Assembly (NCBI RefSeq): GCF_009746625.1
Contig: NZ_VWXL01000095.1
Location: 48,992 to 112,991 of the forward strand
Direction: 5' to 3'
Length of the DNA: 64,000 nucleotides
From: Caproicibacter fermentans
GTDB lineage: Bacteria > Bacillota > Clostridia > Oscillospirales > Acutalibacteraceae
In this document: positions 16,423 through 24,652 of the stretch, piece by piece
How positions within the stretch are numbered: position 1 is the first letter of the stretch
Layout: each line of letters begins with the position of its first letter
Notes under the pieces: model-generated
Database searches by the model: none
What the model was told of the DNA's origin: nothing
The model's input: only the letters and a program-made list of their open reading frames with translations
Translations under genes and position numbers: made by a program

Positions 16423-18093
16423 TTAGGGTAATTTTACCTTGATCGCAATGACGTCCCAGATTTTCAATTCCGGAACTGAAAATTGAACCGCGCGGCACCC
16501 GTTCTCGCGTATACTGCGGGTGAAATTCAGCGCTTGACTCTCTCCGTGATTCAAATCGGGCGACATCAGGCGCACCTCCTCCACGTCCTCCGCGACCAGC
16601 GCGTCAACGTGGATTCCTTTCACAAAATCGGGCGATTTTTCCTGGGCACGGTTCCAATCCATGTGGTCGATCCCGGTAAAATTGACCAGGTGGATCACCC
16701 GGTAAGCCGCCGTGTGTTTGATTTGGGTCCAAACGCAGCCGGCCTTTGGAGTCGTTGAAAATTCGGCCCCGGCAAACAGATAATCTTCGTTGATTCCGCC
16801 GGTATGCGTTCTGGTGTCGTCGACAAGAGAAAGGTCGAAAAGGAGCTCTTCGTATGCGGTGATAAAATCGTAATAGTCAAGCATTCGCGAGACAAATTCC
16901 CCGCTTTGCAACCGGCAGTAATCAGAATAATATGCCTGTGTCAGCAAACCGTTTTCTTCCCCGAGCAGAAGATGGAAGCCTCCGCTTGAAAAGATTGTCG
17001 CCATCGCAAGAAAGGCGGTCCACATGATGTTTTGAGGATCGTCACAGCCCGCGAAGGGAAGCAGATATGCGGCCAGAATCACCTGTTTGTCCGGCGCCGC
17101 CTTCTTTGCGTCGGCGATTAATCGGGTTAAGTCGAAATAGGTGTCGTTGGGGGACCAGACTTCGATATAAACACAGTCCTGATCCGTATCCGCAACGGCG
17201 TCGGCCGGCCAGTTGTTAACCGCGTTAAAAATGGCCCCGCAGCCCGGCAGGGCCGCCTTTGTGTCGTTGATCAGCGCGGGAAAATCTTCCCGCAGCTTTC
17301 GGAGCCTCCATTTTCCGTTCTTTTTGGCGTACGCCTCCTTGGGAAAGCCGTACTGATCCATATGAATGCCGTCAAAGCCGAATTCAACCGCTTTTTTATA
17401 TTCGCCGAGAATATGGTCGTGCCATTCGCTGCCCCTGCTGATATCCATAAAATAGATGCGGTCGATAAATTTCATCGGCTCGCCGTGCCCGTCATAAAGA
17501 GAGCATTCCGGGTGCTCCTGACGGTACTTTTCGGCTCCGTAAACGGCGCCGTAAGCGAAGGCTTTCATGCCGTGGCGGTGTGCAAGCCCGATTTTATTTT
17601 TGACCGCGTCCATGGAAGAGGCTTTCCCCATAATATCCGTAAAATCGCTTTTCGGAGGGAAAAAATCGTCATGCCGGTACATCCAGTCGTAAAACTGGAT
17701 GACATTCAGATGATAACGGTTCATCTGGAGAATGTCCCTGTCGTCCGTGAGATTTTCTTTCTCAAAATCGGATAAAAAGCCGTATCTCGGAGCGTACCTC
17801 CAGTTTACCGCCCTGTCGCACGCGGTGGTTTGCCGCGAGACAACCGTCTCACCCCGTTTTTGGATGGCCTGCACCCAATATCCCTCCATGCTTCCCCGGC
17901 TGTTTGGAGGAGCGTATTGAAACAACAGGGTTTTCTGAACGGCTTTCTCTTCTTCAAAGCAAAGCCGGCCCAAATGAAACAGCCGGATTTTCACTGTGTC
18001 GTCGGAAGAAAATCCCTCCTCGACATGGACTTCGAAAGCGAGGGGTTCGTTCATGGAAAACTGAGCTTTTAGTGGTGTGATGTCTCGAATCAT
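16423..18093 (-). CDS. GH66 dextranase/cycloisomaltooligosaccharide-type enzyme without signal peptide
   Basis: The 556-residue protein has an N-terminal beta-sandwich (about 1-100), then the GH66 barrel beginning at WRYAPRYGFLSDF. The catalytic signatures are FDGIHMDQYG with proposed nucleophile Asp246 and DCVYIEVWSP with proposed acid/base Glu311. GH66 enzymes cleave alpha-1,6-glucan internally or form cyclic isomaltooligosaccharides. No signal peptide or lipobox is present, so it should be cytoplasmic, and there is no room for the CBM35 insertion of known cyclising enzymes. The GTG upstream start is rejected because GGGAGG lies just before ATG 18093. A likely role is cutting or linearising imported oligosaccharides. 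Confidence 0.85.
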   Translation of the reverse strand: MIRDITPLKAQFSMNEPLAFEVHVEEGFSSDDTVKIRLFHLGRLCFEEEKAVQKTLLFQYAPPNSRGSMEGYWVQAIQKRGETVVSRQTTACDRAVNWRYAPRYGFLSDFEKENLTDDRDILQMNRYHLNVIQFYDWMYRHDDFFPPKSDFTDIMGKASSMDAVKNKIGLAHRHGMKAFAYGAVYGAEKYRQEHPECSLYDGHGEPMKFIDRIYFMDISRGSEWHDHILGEYKKAVEFGFDGIHMDQYGFPKEAYAKKNGKWRLRKLREDFPALINDTKAALPGCGAIFNAVNNWPADAVADTDQDCVYIEVWSPNDTYFDLTRLIADAKKAAPDKQVILAAYLLPFAGCDDPQNIMWTAFLAMATIFSSGGFHLLLGEENGLLTQAYYSDYCRLQSGEFVSRMLDYYDFITAYEELLFDLSLVDDTRTHTGGINEDYLFAGAEFSTTPKAGCVWTQIKHTAAYRVIHLVNFTGIDHMDWNRAQEKSPDFVKGIHVDALVAEDVEEVRLMSPDLNHGESQALNFTRSIRENGCRAVQFSVPELKIWDVIAIKVKLP

Positions 18094-18121
18094 ATGGTTT
18101 GCCTCCCGTCTTGGTTTCACC

Positions 18122-18952
18122 TCAGCCCTTCACGGCGCCTTCGCCGCCCGCGGACTGAACAAGATTTTTTTGTACGATAATAAACATAATCAGCTCCGGA
18201 ATAAACAGGAGGACGGAAGCTGCCATCACCGTTCCCCATTCGGTTGCGTGTTCCCCGCGCAGCAGCTGCAGGGCCACGGGCAGGGTCCATTTGTCGCTGT
18301 CTTTTATAAAGGTCAGAACGGTGAAAAAATCACTCCATATTCCTGAAAACACCATAATGCCGAGGGTTCCGAGAGAGGGTTTGGAAAGCGGGAGAATAAT
18401 GTGCCAAAAAACGCACCAGCGTCCGCCGCCGTCTATGATCACCGATTCTTCAAGCTCATGGGGGATGTTTTCAAAGAAGCCCCGCAAAAAGAAGGTGTTG
18501 CCGGCAATGCCTCCGCCGACCATCAGCAGAAGAATCCCCGTGTAGGTGTTGACCAGATGCATTCCGCTGATGACGGAATACTGGGCAATCAGGTTTAACA
18601 CTCCCGGAACCATCATGGTAAACAAATAAAGGTTGAAAATTAATTTTTTAAACGGGAAATCGAACCTTGCAAATCCGTATGCGGACATGGAAGAGATGAG
18701 AAGAACGCACGCTGTTACAACCGTTGCCAAAAACACGCTGTTAACAAAGTACCGTAAAAAATTGTCCTCTTCTATGACCTTAACGTAGTTCGAAAAATTG
18801 ACGGAATCCGGCAGTATTTTCGGCGGGTAGGGCAGCTCGTACATCGCCTGACTGAAGGATGTGCTGATCATTGATAAAAACGGAATGAGCGAGATGATGA
18901 CAAAAAGCCATAGAAATAGGTATTTTGCACTTTGACCAAGTCTGTGTTTCAT
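18122..18952 (-). CDS. Carbohydrate ABC transporter permease, MalG type
   Basis: This CUT1 permease of about 276 residues starts MKHRLGQSAKYLFLW, has six membrane segments and the EAA loop (ELEESVIIDGGGRWCVFWHIILP), and ends SAGGEGAVKG. It forms the importer channel with the MalF-type subunit encoded immediately upstream. The ATG at 18952 with an AGGTGG site is preferred; a GTG at 18961 directly after the upstream stop is possible. Position between the permease and the GH66 gene ties it to alpha-1,6-glucan oligosaccharide uptake. Confidence 0.87.
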   Translation of the reverse strand: MKHRLGQSAKYLFLWLFVIISLIPFLSMISTSFSQAMYELPYPPKILPDSVNFSNYVKVIEEDNFLRYFVNSVFLATVVTACVLLISSMSAYGFARFDFPFKKLIFNLYLFTMMVPGVLNLIAQYSVISGMHLVNTYTGILLLMVGGGIAGNTFFLRGFFENIPHELEESVIIDGGGRWCVFWHIILPLSKPSLGTLGIMVFSGIWSDFFTVLTFIKDSDKWTLPVALQLLRGEHATEWGTVMAASVLLFIPELIMFIIVQKNLVQSAGGEGAVKG

Positions 18953-18961
18953 CCAAGCCAC

Positions 18962-19885
18962 CTAGTTCCTTTCATATTTAAAGAACTTATCTCTAAATAT
19001 CGTCAGCAGCAGAATCGAAAGCCCTGTGATGACGCTGATCGCGCAGGCATAGCCGAAGTTCATGTATTTGAAGGCCTGATTGTACATGTAGTTCTGCAAG
19101 ACATCGGTAGTTCCGATGGGGCCGCCGCTAGTCAGCATATAGACGGCAAAGAACACGTTGAAGGAACCGATAATCAGATTGATCAGAACGAAATACGTTG
19201 TGGGCCGGATTAAGGGAATGGTGATTTTTAAAAATTTCTGCGTTTTGGTCGCGCCGTCTATTTCGGCGGCTTCATAAATATCCTTTGAAATTCCCTGCAG
19301 GCCCGCCAGATAAATAATCATCACCCACCCGATGCTTTTCCAGATACCGAAAATCCAGATGACCGCGTTCGCGGTCCAGGTGCTTGAGAACCAGGCGATC
19401 GGCTGCTGTAAAATATTCAGCTTCATTAAGTAGTAGTTGACAAGGCCCGCTTTTCCGTCGGAAAACAGATAGAGAAAGATGATACTGACGACGATCCAGT
19501 CGATGAGAACCGGAAGGTACAGAATCGCGCGGAAAAACGTATTGAACTTTTTAACGCCGTTGATCAGAACAGCCAGGATGAGTCCGATCAGCATCCCGGG
19601 TGGAATGGTGAATACGCCGTACAGGATTACGTTGCGAAAGGCAATCCAGAACTTATCTTTTTCATCGCCGACAAAGGCCTTGGCGTAATTTTGGATTCCC
19701 ACAAAGACGCTGTTCGACGGCTGCATGATGTTATATTCCGTTAAGCTCATCCAGACGTTTTTAATCTGCGGATAGATGACAAAAATGCAGACGAAAACAA
19801 ATCCGATGAGGATAAACGGAGCAACCGCGATCAGCTGGCGCGCGCCTTTGCGGAAAGACGTTTTTTCAATCGAGTTTTTATCCAT
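18962..19885 (-). CDS. Carbohydrate ABC transporter permease, MalF type
   Basis: The 307-residue protein has an N-terminal cytoplasmic stretch, six membrane segments and the EAA motif (DIYEAAEIDGATKTQKFLKITIP). An AGGAGGT site sits six bases before ATG 19885; an in-frame GTG within that spacer is less likely. It directly precedes the MalG-type gene. No ATPase gene is linked, so the complex should use a shared MsmX-like ATPase encoded elsewhere, as is usual for CUT1 systems in this phylum. Confidence 0.88.
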   Translation of the reverse strand: MDKNSIEKTSFRKGARQLIAVAPFILIGFVFVCIFVIYPQIKNVWMSLTEYNIMQPSNSVFVGIQNYAKAFVGDEKDKFWIAFRNVILYGVFTIPPGMLIGLILAVLINGVKKFNTFFRAILYLPVLIDWIVVSIIFLYLFSDGKAGLVNYYLMKLNILQQPIAWFSSTWTANAVIWIFGIWKSIGWVMIIYLAGLQGISKDIYEAAEIDGATKTQKFLKITIPLIRPTTYFVLINLIIGSFNVFFAVYMLTSGGPIGTTDVLQNYMYNQAFKYMNFGYACAISVITGLSILLLTIFRDKFFKYERN

Positions 19886-19933
19886 AGACACACCTCCTGA
19901 TAAGACAACCGAGTAATTGCTTGAGCCGGACGA

Positions 19934-21751
19934 TTATGCCTGCGTCTGCACGACAAGCATATCCCAGTATTGCAGGGAAGGAATGTTTACACTTAGTTTT
20001 CCATTTTTTACGGAAAAGTCAAGAGGAAACATGCTTCCGCCCTTGATATCCGGCGACGCCAGGAAAACGCTTTTGACTTTGCCGGAAAAATCGTCCAACT
20101 TCAAAGTAAAGGCGCCGAGCGCTTTGGGGTTTTCACAGCTTGCCGTATCGTCGCGCCATTGCTCGTCGGACCTCGACAATAGATTGATCAGATGAATGGT
20201 TTCGCACGCTCCGTTTTTGGAACCGAAAACCCAAACGCTGCCCGTGTCGGCCGAATCACTGACGGGATAACCGTCAATCTCCGCGGTGAGATCCGACCAG
20301 CTTTTCTGGCCATGCAGAATATTTTCATAGGCGGTCAGAAAATCGTAGTAGCTTCTTAAATCATTTTTCAGGTGGTCCGATAAAATCATTTTTTGATTCG
20401 GGAAATACTCGCTTGAAAGCATCCCGGTATCTCCCAGTTCAAGGTGGGACCCGCCCGCGGCGAAAATAACGGCGTCTGTCAGTTTGACCGCGTTTTCGTT
20501 GAACTCCCGGCCGGACGCTTTGTAATTCATATAAGCGGCGATTACAGACGATTTCTTTCCCCCGGAAAGCCGTGTGTTATCATCCACTGCGTCTTTCAGG
20601 CGGCTGTAGGTCGGGTAGGTGTCGGGCCAGACTTCGGTGTACAGAAAGTCCGTGTCCGCTTTGGCGGCTTCGCCTGCTCCGTACCCGTTTACCGCGTTCA
20701 TTACGATCCTTTTTTTCAGAGCCTTTTTTGCCTGGTTTAAAAAACCGGTGTACTGTTCGTCCAGTGAAATCCTGTTTCCATCGTAATCATACCGAATTCC
20801 CCGGTTGCCCAGCGTATCGACATGGAAGACGTCGAAATTGTAAACTTCAAAAGCATCTTTCTCCCGTGAAAGGAGGTCGTTTTGCCAACCCGGGCTGCCG
20901 GGATTCATCAGATTCAAATTGCTGGCCCAGCTGGCCGGAAGCTCGTGCGTGTCCTGCAAATCATGCTCGGGGTCCTTATAGAGCCCCCATTCTTTTTGAA
21001 TGCCGCGCTTTTCGTAATCGTTGTACGCCGCGAACATCAGATTGTAGTTGCAGGCCATCATGTTTCGGCTGTGGCAGGCCTGAATATAGTTCTTCACGGT
21101 TGATGCGAAAGTGTCGCGGTTGGCGATATCTTTCCATTCTTCCGCCGGATTTTGTAGGGTGCCGGCAAGCGGCTGGTCGTGGGAGTTCTGCCAATCATAA
21201 AATTGCAGCCCGTTAATGTGATATTTGCACAGCCAATCCACCGTGTCCTGAGTCTGTTCCTTCGTCATTTCACCGTAATTGCACAGGTAACCGTAACGGG
21301 GGAATTTTTCCCATGTGGACGATACGTCGACCGCGGTGTTTTTCTGGTCTTCTATTTGATTGCCCGATACGGCCAGAACCTCTACCAGATAGCCCGTGTA
21401 ATCCTCCGACGGCGGAAGCCATGCGGCTGAAACGGACTTTTCCTCGCCCTTTTTCAGCCCGACTTTAATCTCCTGTGTTTTTACCGTCTGATCCAGATGT
21501 TTAAAATTCAGATGGAGCGTTCCTTCGAAGTCGCTGCCCGTCTGATTGTTTAAAGAAAGGGTGAAGTGGACGGTTTCCTTCGGACGGTACGCCGATTTGT
21601 CCGTGAACACATCATGGATCAGTTTGCTCTGGGCCGCGTAAGAATCCGTCGGCTGAATCTTGACCTGATTGCTTTGGGAACAGCCGAAGACGAGAGTGAA
21701 TAATAGGAAGCCCGACAAGAGAATCCAGATCATTCTGCTGCTTTTTTTCAT
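19934..21751 (-). CDS. Extracellular GH66 dextranase-like lipoprotein
   Basis: The 605-residue protein begins with a lipoprotein signal ending LVFGC (Cys24), so it should be anchored outside the membrane. A beta-sandwich (about 45-145) precedes the GH66 barrel from FPRYGYLCNYGE. Catalytic candidates are Asp312 in FDVFHVDTLG and Glu373 in DFLYTEVWP, equivalent to those of the cytoplasmic paralogue 1.8 kb downstream. It would attack dextran or branched alpha-1,6-glucan at the cell surface and feed the adjacent importer. ATG 21751 is chosen on the GGGGAAGG site; the upstream TTG lies before it. A single GH66 domain without a recognisable CBM suggests dextranase rather than cyclising activity. 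Confidence 0.87.
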   Translation of the reverse strand: MKKSSRMIWILLSGFLLFTLVFGCSQSNQVKIQPTDSYAAQSKLIHDVFTDKSAYRPKETVHFTLSLNNQTGSDFEGTLHLNFKHLDQTVKTQEIKVGLKKGEEKSVSAAWLPPSEDYTGYLVEVLAVSGNQIEDQKNTAVDVSSTWEKFPRYGYLCNYGEMTKEQTQDTVDWLCKYHINGLQFYDWQNSHDQPLAGTLQNPAEEWKDIANRDTFASTVKNYIQACHSRNMMACNYNLMFAAYNDYEKRGIQKEWGLYKDPEHDLQDTHELPASWASNLNLMNPGSPGWQNDLLSREKDAFEVYNFDVFHVDTLGNRGIRYDYDGNRISLDEQYTGFLNQAKKALKKRIVMNAVNGYGAGEAAKADTDFLYTEVWPDTYPTYSRLKDAVDDNTRLSGGKKSSVIAAYMNYKASGREFNENAVKLTDAVIFAAGGSHLELGDTGMLSSEYFPNQKMILSDHLKNDLRSYYDFLTAYENILHGQKSWSDLTAEIDGYPVSDSADTGSVWVFGSKNGACETIHLINLLSRSDEQWRDDTASCENPKALGAFTLKLDDFSGKVKSVFLASPDIKGGSMFPLDFSVKNGKLSVNIPSLQYWDMLVVQTQA

Positions 21752-21784
21752 AAGAACCTTCCCCGTCAAAAAATATAGTAAAAT

Positions 21785-21821
21785 CCAGCCTGCCGCCCCG
21801 CCGCTGCGGAGCGGCAGGCTG
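21785..21821 (-). terminator. Hairpin after the binding-protein gene
   Basis: On the minus strand CAGCCTGCCGC pairs with GCGGGGCAGGCTG and is followed by ATTTTACTATATTTTTT. It lies between the binding-protein gene and the lipoprotein GH66 gene, so it probably causes partial termination or stabilises the upstream message. Confidence 0.7.
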
Positions 21822-21868
21822 ATTTGATTCAGGATGGCGCGGCTTGTTCGGCCGTAATGGAAAAAGCT

Positions 21869-23191
21869 TTATGAATTCTTCGCGAACAGGTCGTCGAGCT
21901 GCTTTGCCAGCGCGTCCAGATTTTCTTTTACGGTGCCTTTGTGGCGGAATGCCTTTTCAAAAGCAAGGCTGATGTCGTTATCCATTTCCTCAATCGACGG
22001 ATTCGGAATCCTTGCCCAGGAGGTTTCAAGCTGCTGCATATAAATTTTGAAAATCGGGTTGGAGGTCAGCTCGGAGTCCTGAGCCACTTTTTTGTTGACG
22101 GGATACTGGTTTACCTCAAGCGCCATGGTCTTCTGGGCATAATCGGAGAACATGAATTTCATGAACAGCCAGGCTGCTTCCTGATTTTTGCAGTTCTGGA
22201 ACATGACCATGTCTTCGCCCCCGACCACCGAAATGCTTTGGGAAGTGTCGGCGGGCATTTGCGCATAGGTATCGTTGTCGGTTGTCTTTTTATCCTGCAG
22301 GGTATAGAACCACGGCCCGTCGTTCACCATCATGTAGCCGTCGTTTGCTTTCAGGCCGTCCCATGTTCCGGGCTGACCGTTGAGCATGCACTTGCCGATC
22401 AGGCCCTTGTCGTTCCATGAAACCAGCTTTGTCAGCGCCGCGATACTCTCATCGCTGTTGACATATCCGGTTGCCTTTGTGTAGCCGTCGTCACAATATT
22501 TTCCGCCGAGCGACAGAAAATACGGTGCCATGCTCCACATACCGGTTCCGGATATACCGATCAGCCCGTTTGGATGCCGGCCTTTGATTTTTTCAGCCGC
22601 TTCGGCTAATTCATCCATCGTTTTCGGCGCCGCGCTCAAGCCCGCGTCCTGTAGATCGGCATTATTATAGATTGCGATCGTCGTATTGGTATCGAGAGGA
22701 ATACCGTAATATTTCTCTTTCCATTTACACGTGTTCAAAGTAGCCTCATAGCTGTTGGACTTGATGTCGCTGAATCCGTCCATGCCGTCGACCGCAACGA
22801 GAGCATTTAAATTTGCAAACTGCGGAACCCAGGTAATATCCATCCGCATAACGTCCGGCGCGGAACCGCTCGCCGCCGCCTGTAAAACCTGCTGCTTAAA
22901 GTTATCGGTCGGCATGGTGACCGATTTGATTTTGATATTCGGATACTCCTGATTGAATGCCGGGATAATTTTTTCGTTCAGCACCTTCGCTTCTGAATTT
23001 GCGCTGTAGGTATGCCAGAACGTCACCGTAGCCTTTATGTCTTTTGTTGATGTCGCCGACGCCGTACCGCCCGACGCCCCCGGAGCCGCGGAAGCAGCGC
23101 CGGAAGAACCGGACGAGCATCCTGCCATCGACGCTGCCATGACGGACAGCGAAAGGAATAGTGCCGCCAAACGACTTGCTTTGTTTTTCAT
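21869..23191 (-). CDS. Extracellular oligosaccharide-binding lipoprotein of an ABC importer
   Basis: The mature start is MKNKASRLAALFLSLSVMA with a lipobox ending MAGC (Cys at about residue 24), then a low-complexity Ser/Gly/Ala linker and a type-1 binding domain of about 400 residues (KATVTFWHTYSANSEAKVL). It should present alpha-1,6-linked oligosaccharides made by the surface GH66 to the two permeases. The start 44 residues into the long ORF is chosen because AGGGGG precedes ATG 23191. A LacI-type operator lies 63 bases upstream. It is the first structural gene of the operon, separated from the rest by a hairpin. Confidence 0.9.
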   Translation of the reverse strand: MKNKASRLAALFLSLSVMAASMAGCSSGSSGAASAAPGASGGTASATSTKDIKATVTFWHTYSANSEAKVLNEKIIPAFNQEYPNIKIKSVTMPTDNFKQQVLQAAASGSAPDVMRMDITWVPQFANLNALVAVDGMDGFSDIKSNSYEATLNTCKWKEKYYGIPLDTNTTIAIYNNADLQDAGLSAAPKTMDELAEAAEKIKGRHPNGLIGISGTGMWSMAPYFLSLGGKYCDDGYTKATGYVNSDESIAALTKLVSWNDKGLIGKCMLNGQPGTWDGLKANDGYMMVNDGPWFYTLQDKKTTDNDTYAQMPADTSQSISVVGGEDMVMFQNCKNQEAAWLFMKFMFSDYAQKTMALEVNQYPVNKKVAQDSELTSNPIFKIYMQQLETSWARIPNPSIEEMDNDISLAFEKAFRHKGTVKENLDALAKQLDDLFAKNS

Positions 23192-23253
23192 AACAGCAAC
23201 CCCCTGAAAATAATAGAATAAAACTTTGAAAAGTGCCTGACAAAGGAATAAAG

Positions 23254-23265
23254 GTAATCGTTTAC
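23254..23265. promoter_or_regulatory. LacI-type operator upstream of the binding-protein gene
   Basis: GTAATCGTTTAC is a near-palindrome with the central CG typical of LacI-family half-sites. The identical 12-mer occurs at 24315-24326, just upstream of the regulator gene. Two exact copies flanking the regulator gene argue for autoregulation plus control of the transport and enzyme operon. Confidence 0.7.
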
Positions 23266-23285
23266 GTAACCGGACCAAAAAAGAA

Positions 23286-24293
23286 TCAGACCTTTTTGAC
23301 CGAATCGCGTTCAACGATTTCATAGGGAAGGATTTGATTCTCCGCTTTTTTTCCCTGCTCCATTTCGTTTTGCAGCATATGAAAGGCCTGCTCCCCCATG
23401 GGGTAGAGAGGCTGTGAAACCGTGGTGAGGGGCGGAACCGCCATTTCTGCGGTTCTGGTGTTATCGTAGCCGATCACAGAGAAAGCATCGGGCACTTTTA
23501 ACCCGGCTTCATACGCAGCGGAAATTGCGCCGACGGCGACCTCGTCGCAGCAGGCCACAACACCGGTGAAGCTTTCGCCGCTGTTCAGCAGATCCTTTGC
23601 GGCCTGCAGTCCTGTTTCATAGCTGAAGCGGGTATACTGGACCAGCTTCGGGCTGTAGGGAATCCGGTTGTCTTCCAGTGCTTTTCGGTAGCCCTTCAGT
23701 CGCAGCACGCCTGCGACAACGTCATCCTGAGAGCCCGCAAGCATCGCGATGTTCTTATGACCTTTGCTAATCAAATATGTAGTTGCGGCGTAAGAGGCCT
23801 TGAAATCGTCCACCCTGATATAGGGAATGGAATAGCGGGAGGACAGAGTGGAAACCAGCACGCAGGGAATTTCACATTCTGCCATCAGCGTGTCGATCTT
23901 CTCATCCGGAGGGAGGCTGCAGCCAATGATACCGTCCACCTGGCGCTCCGCCAGCATTTTAATATATTCCTGCGTTCTGTTCCCGGAAATCCCCACATGG
24001 CAGACCATGACGCTGTAACCGCAATTTTGCGCCGCGTCCTCGATTCCGTTTAGAATTTTGACGTAAAATGTGGTTTCCACCTGAGGAATCAGAACGGCGA
24101 TAATATTTGTCTTTTTCAGTTTCAGATTTCTGGCCACAGCGTTAAACTGGTAACCCAGCTCGGCGATTGCGTTGCGTACCCGTACTTCCGTTTCGGCGGA
24201 GAAGCCCGTAAGACCGTTCAATACACGGGAAACGGTAGCGACCGAAACATTTGCTTTTTCAGCAACGTCTTTTATAGTAGGATTATTTAACAT
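23286..24293 (-). CDS. LacI-family transcriptional regulator of the alpha-1,6-glucan locus
   Basis: Residues 4-50 form the LacI HTH (TIKDVAEKANVSVATVSRVLNG), followed by the hinge and a periplasmic-binding-protein-like sensor domain (LKKTNIIAVLIPQVETTFYV to the end). It is encoded directly upstream of, and on the same strand as, the binding protein, GH66, permease and GH13 genes, and probably represses them until an isomaltooligosaccharide binds. ATG 24293 (MLNNPT) is preferred over an ATG 18 bases upstream, which lacks a site of its own. Identical operators lie on both sides of the gene. Confidence 0.87.
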   Translation of the reverse strand: MLNNPTIKDVAEKANVSVATVSRVLNGLTGFSAETEVRVRNAIAELGYQFNAVARNLKLKKTNIIAVLIPQVETTFYVKILNGIEDAAQNCGYSVMVCHVGISGNRTQEYIKMLAERQVDGIIGCSLPPDEKIDTLMAECEIPCVLVSTLSSRYSIPYIRVDDFKASYAATTYLISKGHKNIAMLAGSQDDVVAGVLRLKGYRKALEDNRIPYSPKLVQYTRFSYETGLQAAKDLLNSGESFTGVVACCDEVAVGAISAAYEAGLKVPDAFSVIGYDNTRTAEMAVPPLTTVSQPLYPMGEQAFHMLQNEMEQGKKAENQILPYEIVERDSVKKV

Positions 24294-24314
24294 TTTACCT
24301 ATAATCTCCATTAC

Positions 24315-24326
24315 GTAATCGTTTAC
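24315..24326. promoter_or_regulatory. LacI-type operator upstream of the regulator gene
   Basis: This is the second exact copy of GTAATCGTTTAC, 22 bases upstream of the LacI-family start codon. Its position suits autorepression. Confidence 0.7.
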
Positions 24327-24491
24327 CGACTATTAAAATATCACTAATACTTTCGAATGTCAAGAAGAAATTTTAGGAGGAATTGAAAGAGAAGTCCGCC
24401 GGAAGGCTTGCGGCTTTTTTACCGGCGCCTGATTGATTTTTCCGTTTACCTGCTATTTTGAATTAATGACGATGAAAAATTGCAGAATGTA

Positions 24492-24520
24492 TTGACATCA
24501 GGACCAAACAATTATATAAT
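24492..24520 (+). promoter_or_regulatory. Consensus sigma-A promoter of the peptide operon
   Basis: TTGACA (24492-24497) and TATAAT (24515-24520) match consensus at all twelve positions with the optimal 17-base spacer. Transcription should start near 24527, about 125 bases before the creatininase-family gene. Confidence 0.88.
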
Positions 24521-24575
24521 AGTAATCACTTTATAAATATAAAAATAATAATGTTTTTACTATCTTATTAAAAAG

Positions 24576-24623
24576 AAAGCAACGGTGCTTTCCCAAAAGC
24601 GAGGGGAGACCGCTGCTTTTTTT
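24576..24623 (+). promoter_or_regulatory. Leader terminator/attenuator before the peptide operon
   Basis: AAAGCAACGGT (24576-24586) pairs with ACCGCTGCTTT (24609-24619) with one mismatch, and seven T follow. This is an intrinsic terminator inside the 5' leader of a gene with a consensus promoter, the layout of an attenuator. No T-box or known riboswitch core was recognised, so the signal is unknown. It could instead end a short leader RNA. Confidence 0.6.
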
Positions 24624-24652
24624 AATAATTCAGAAAAGGAAGGAAATTACAG

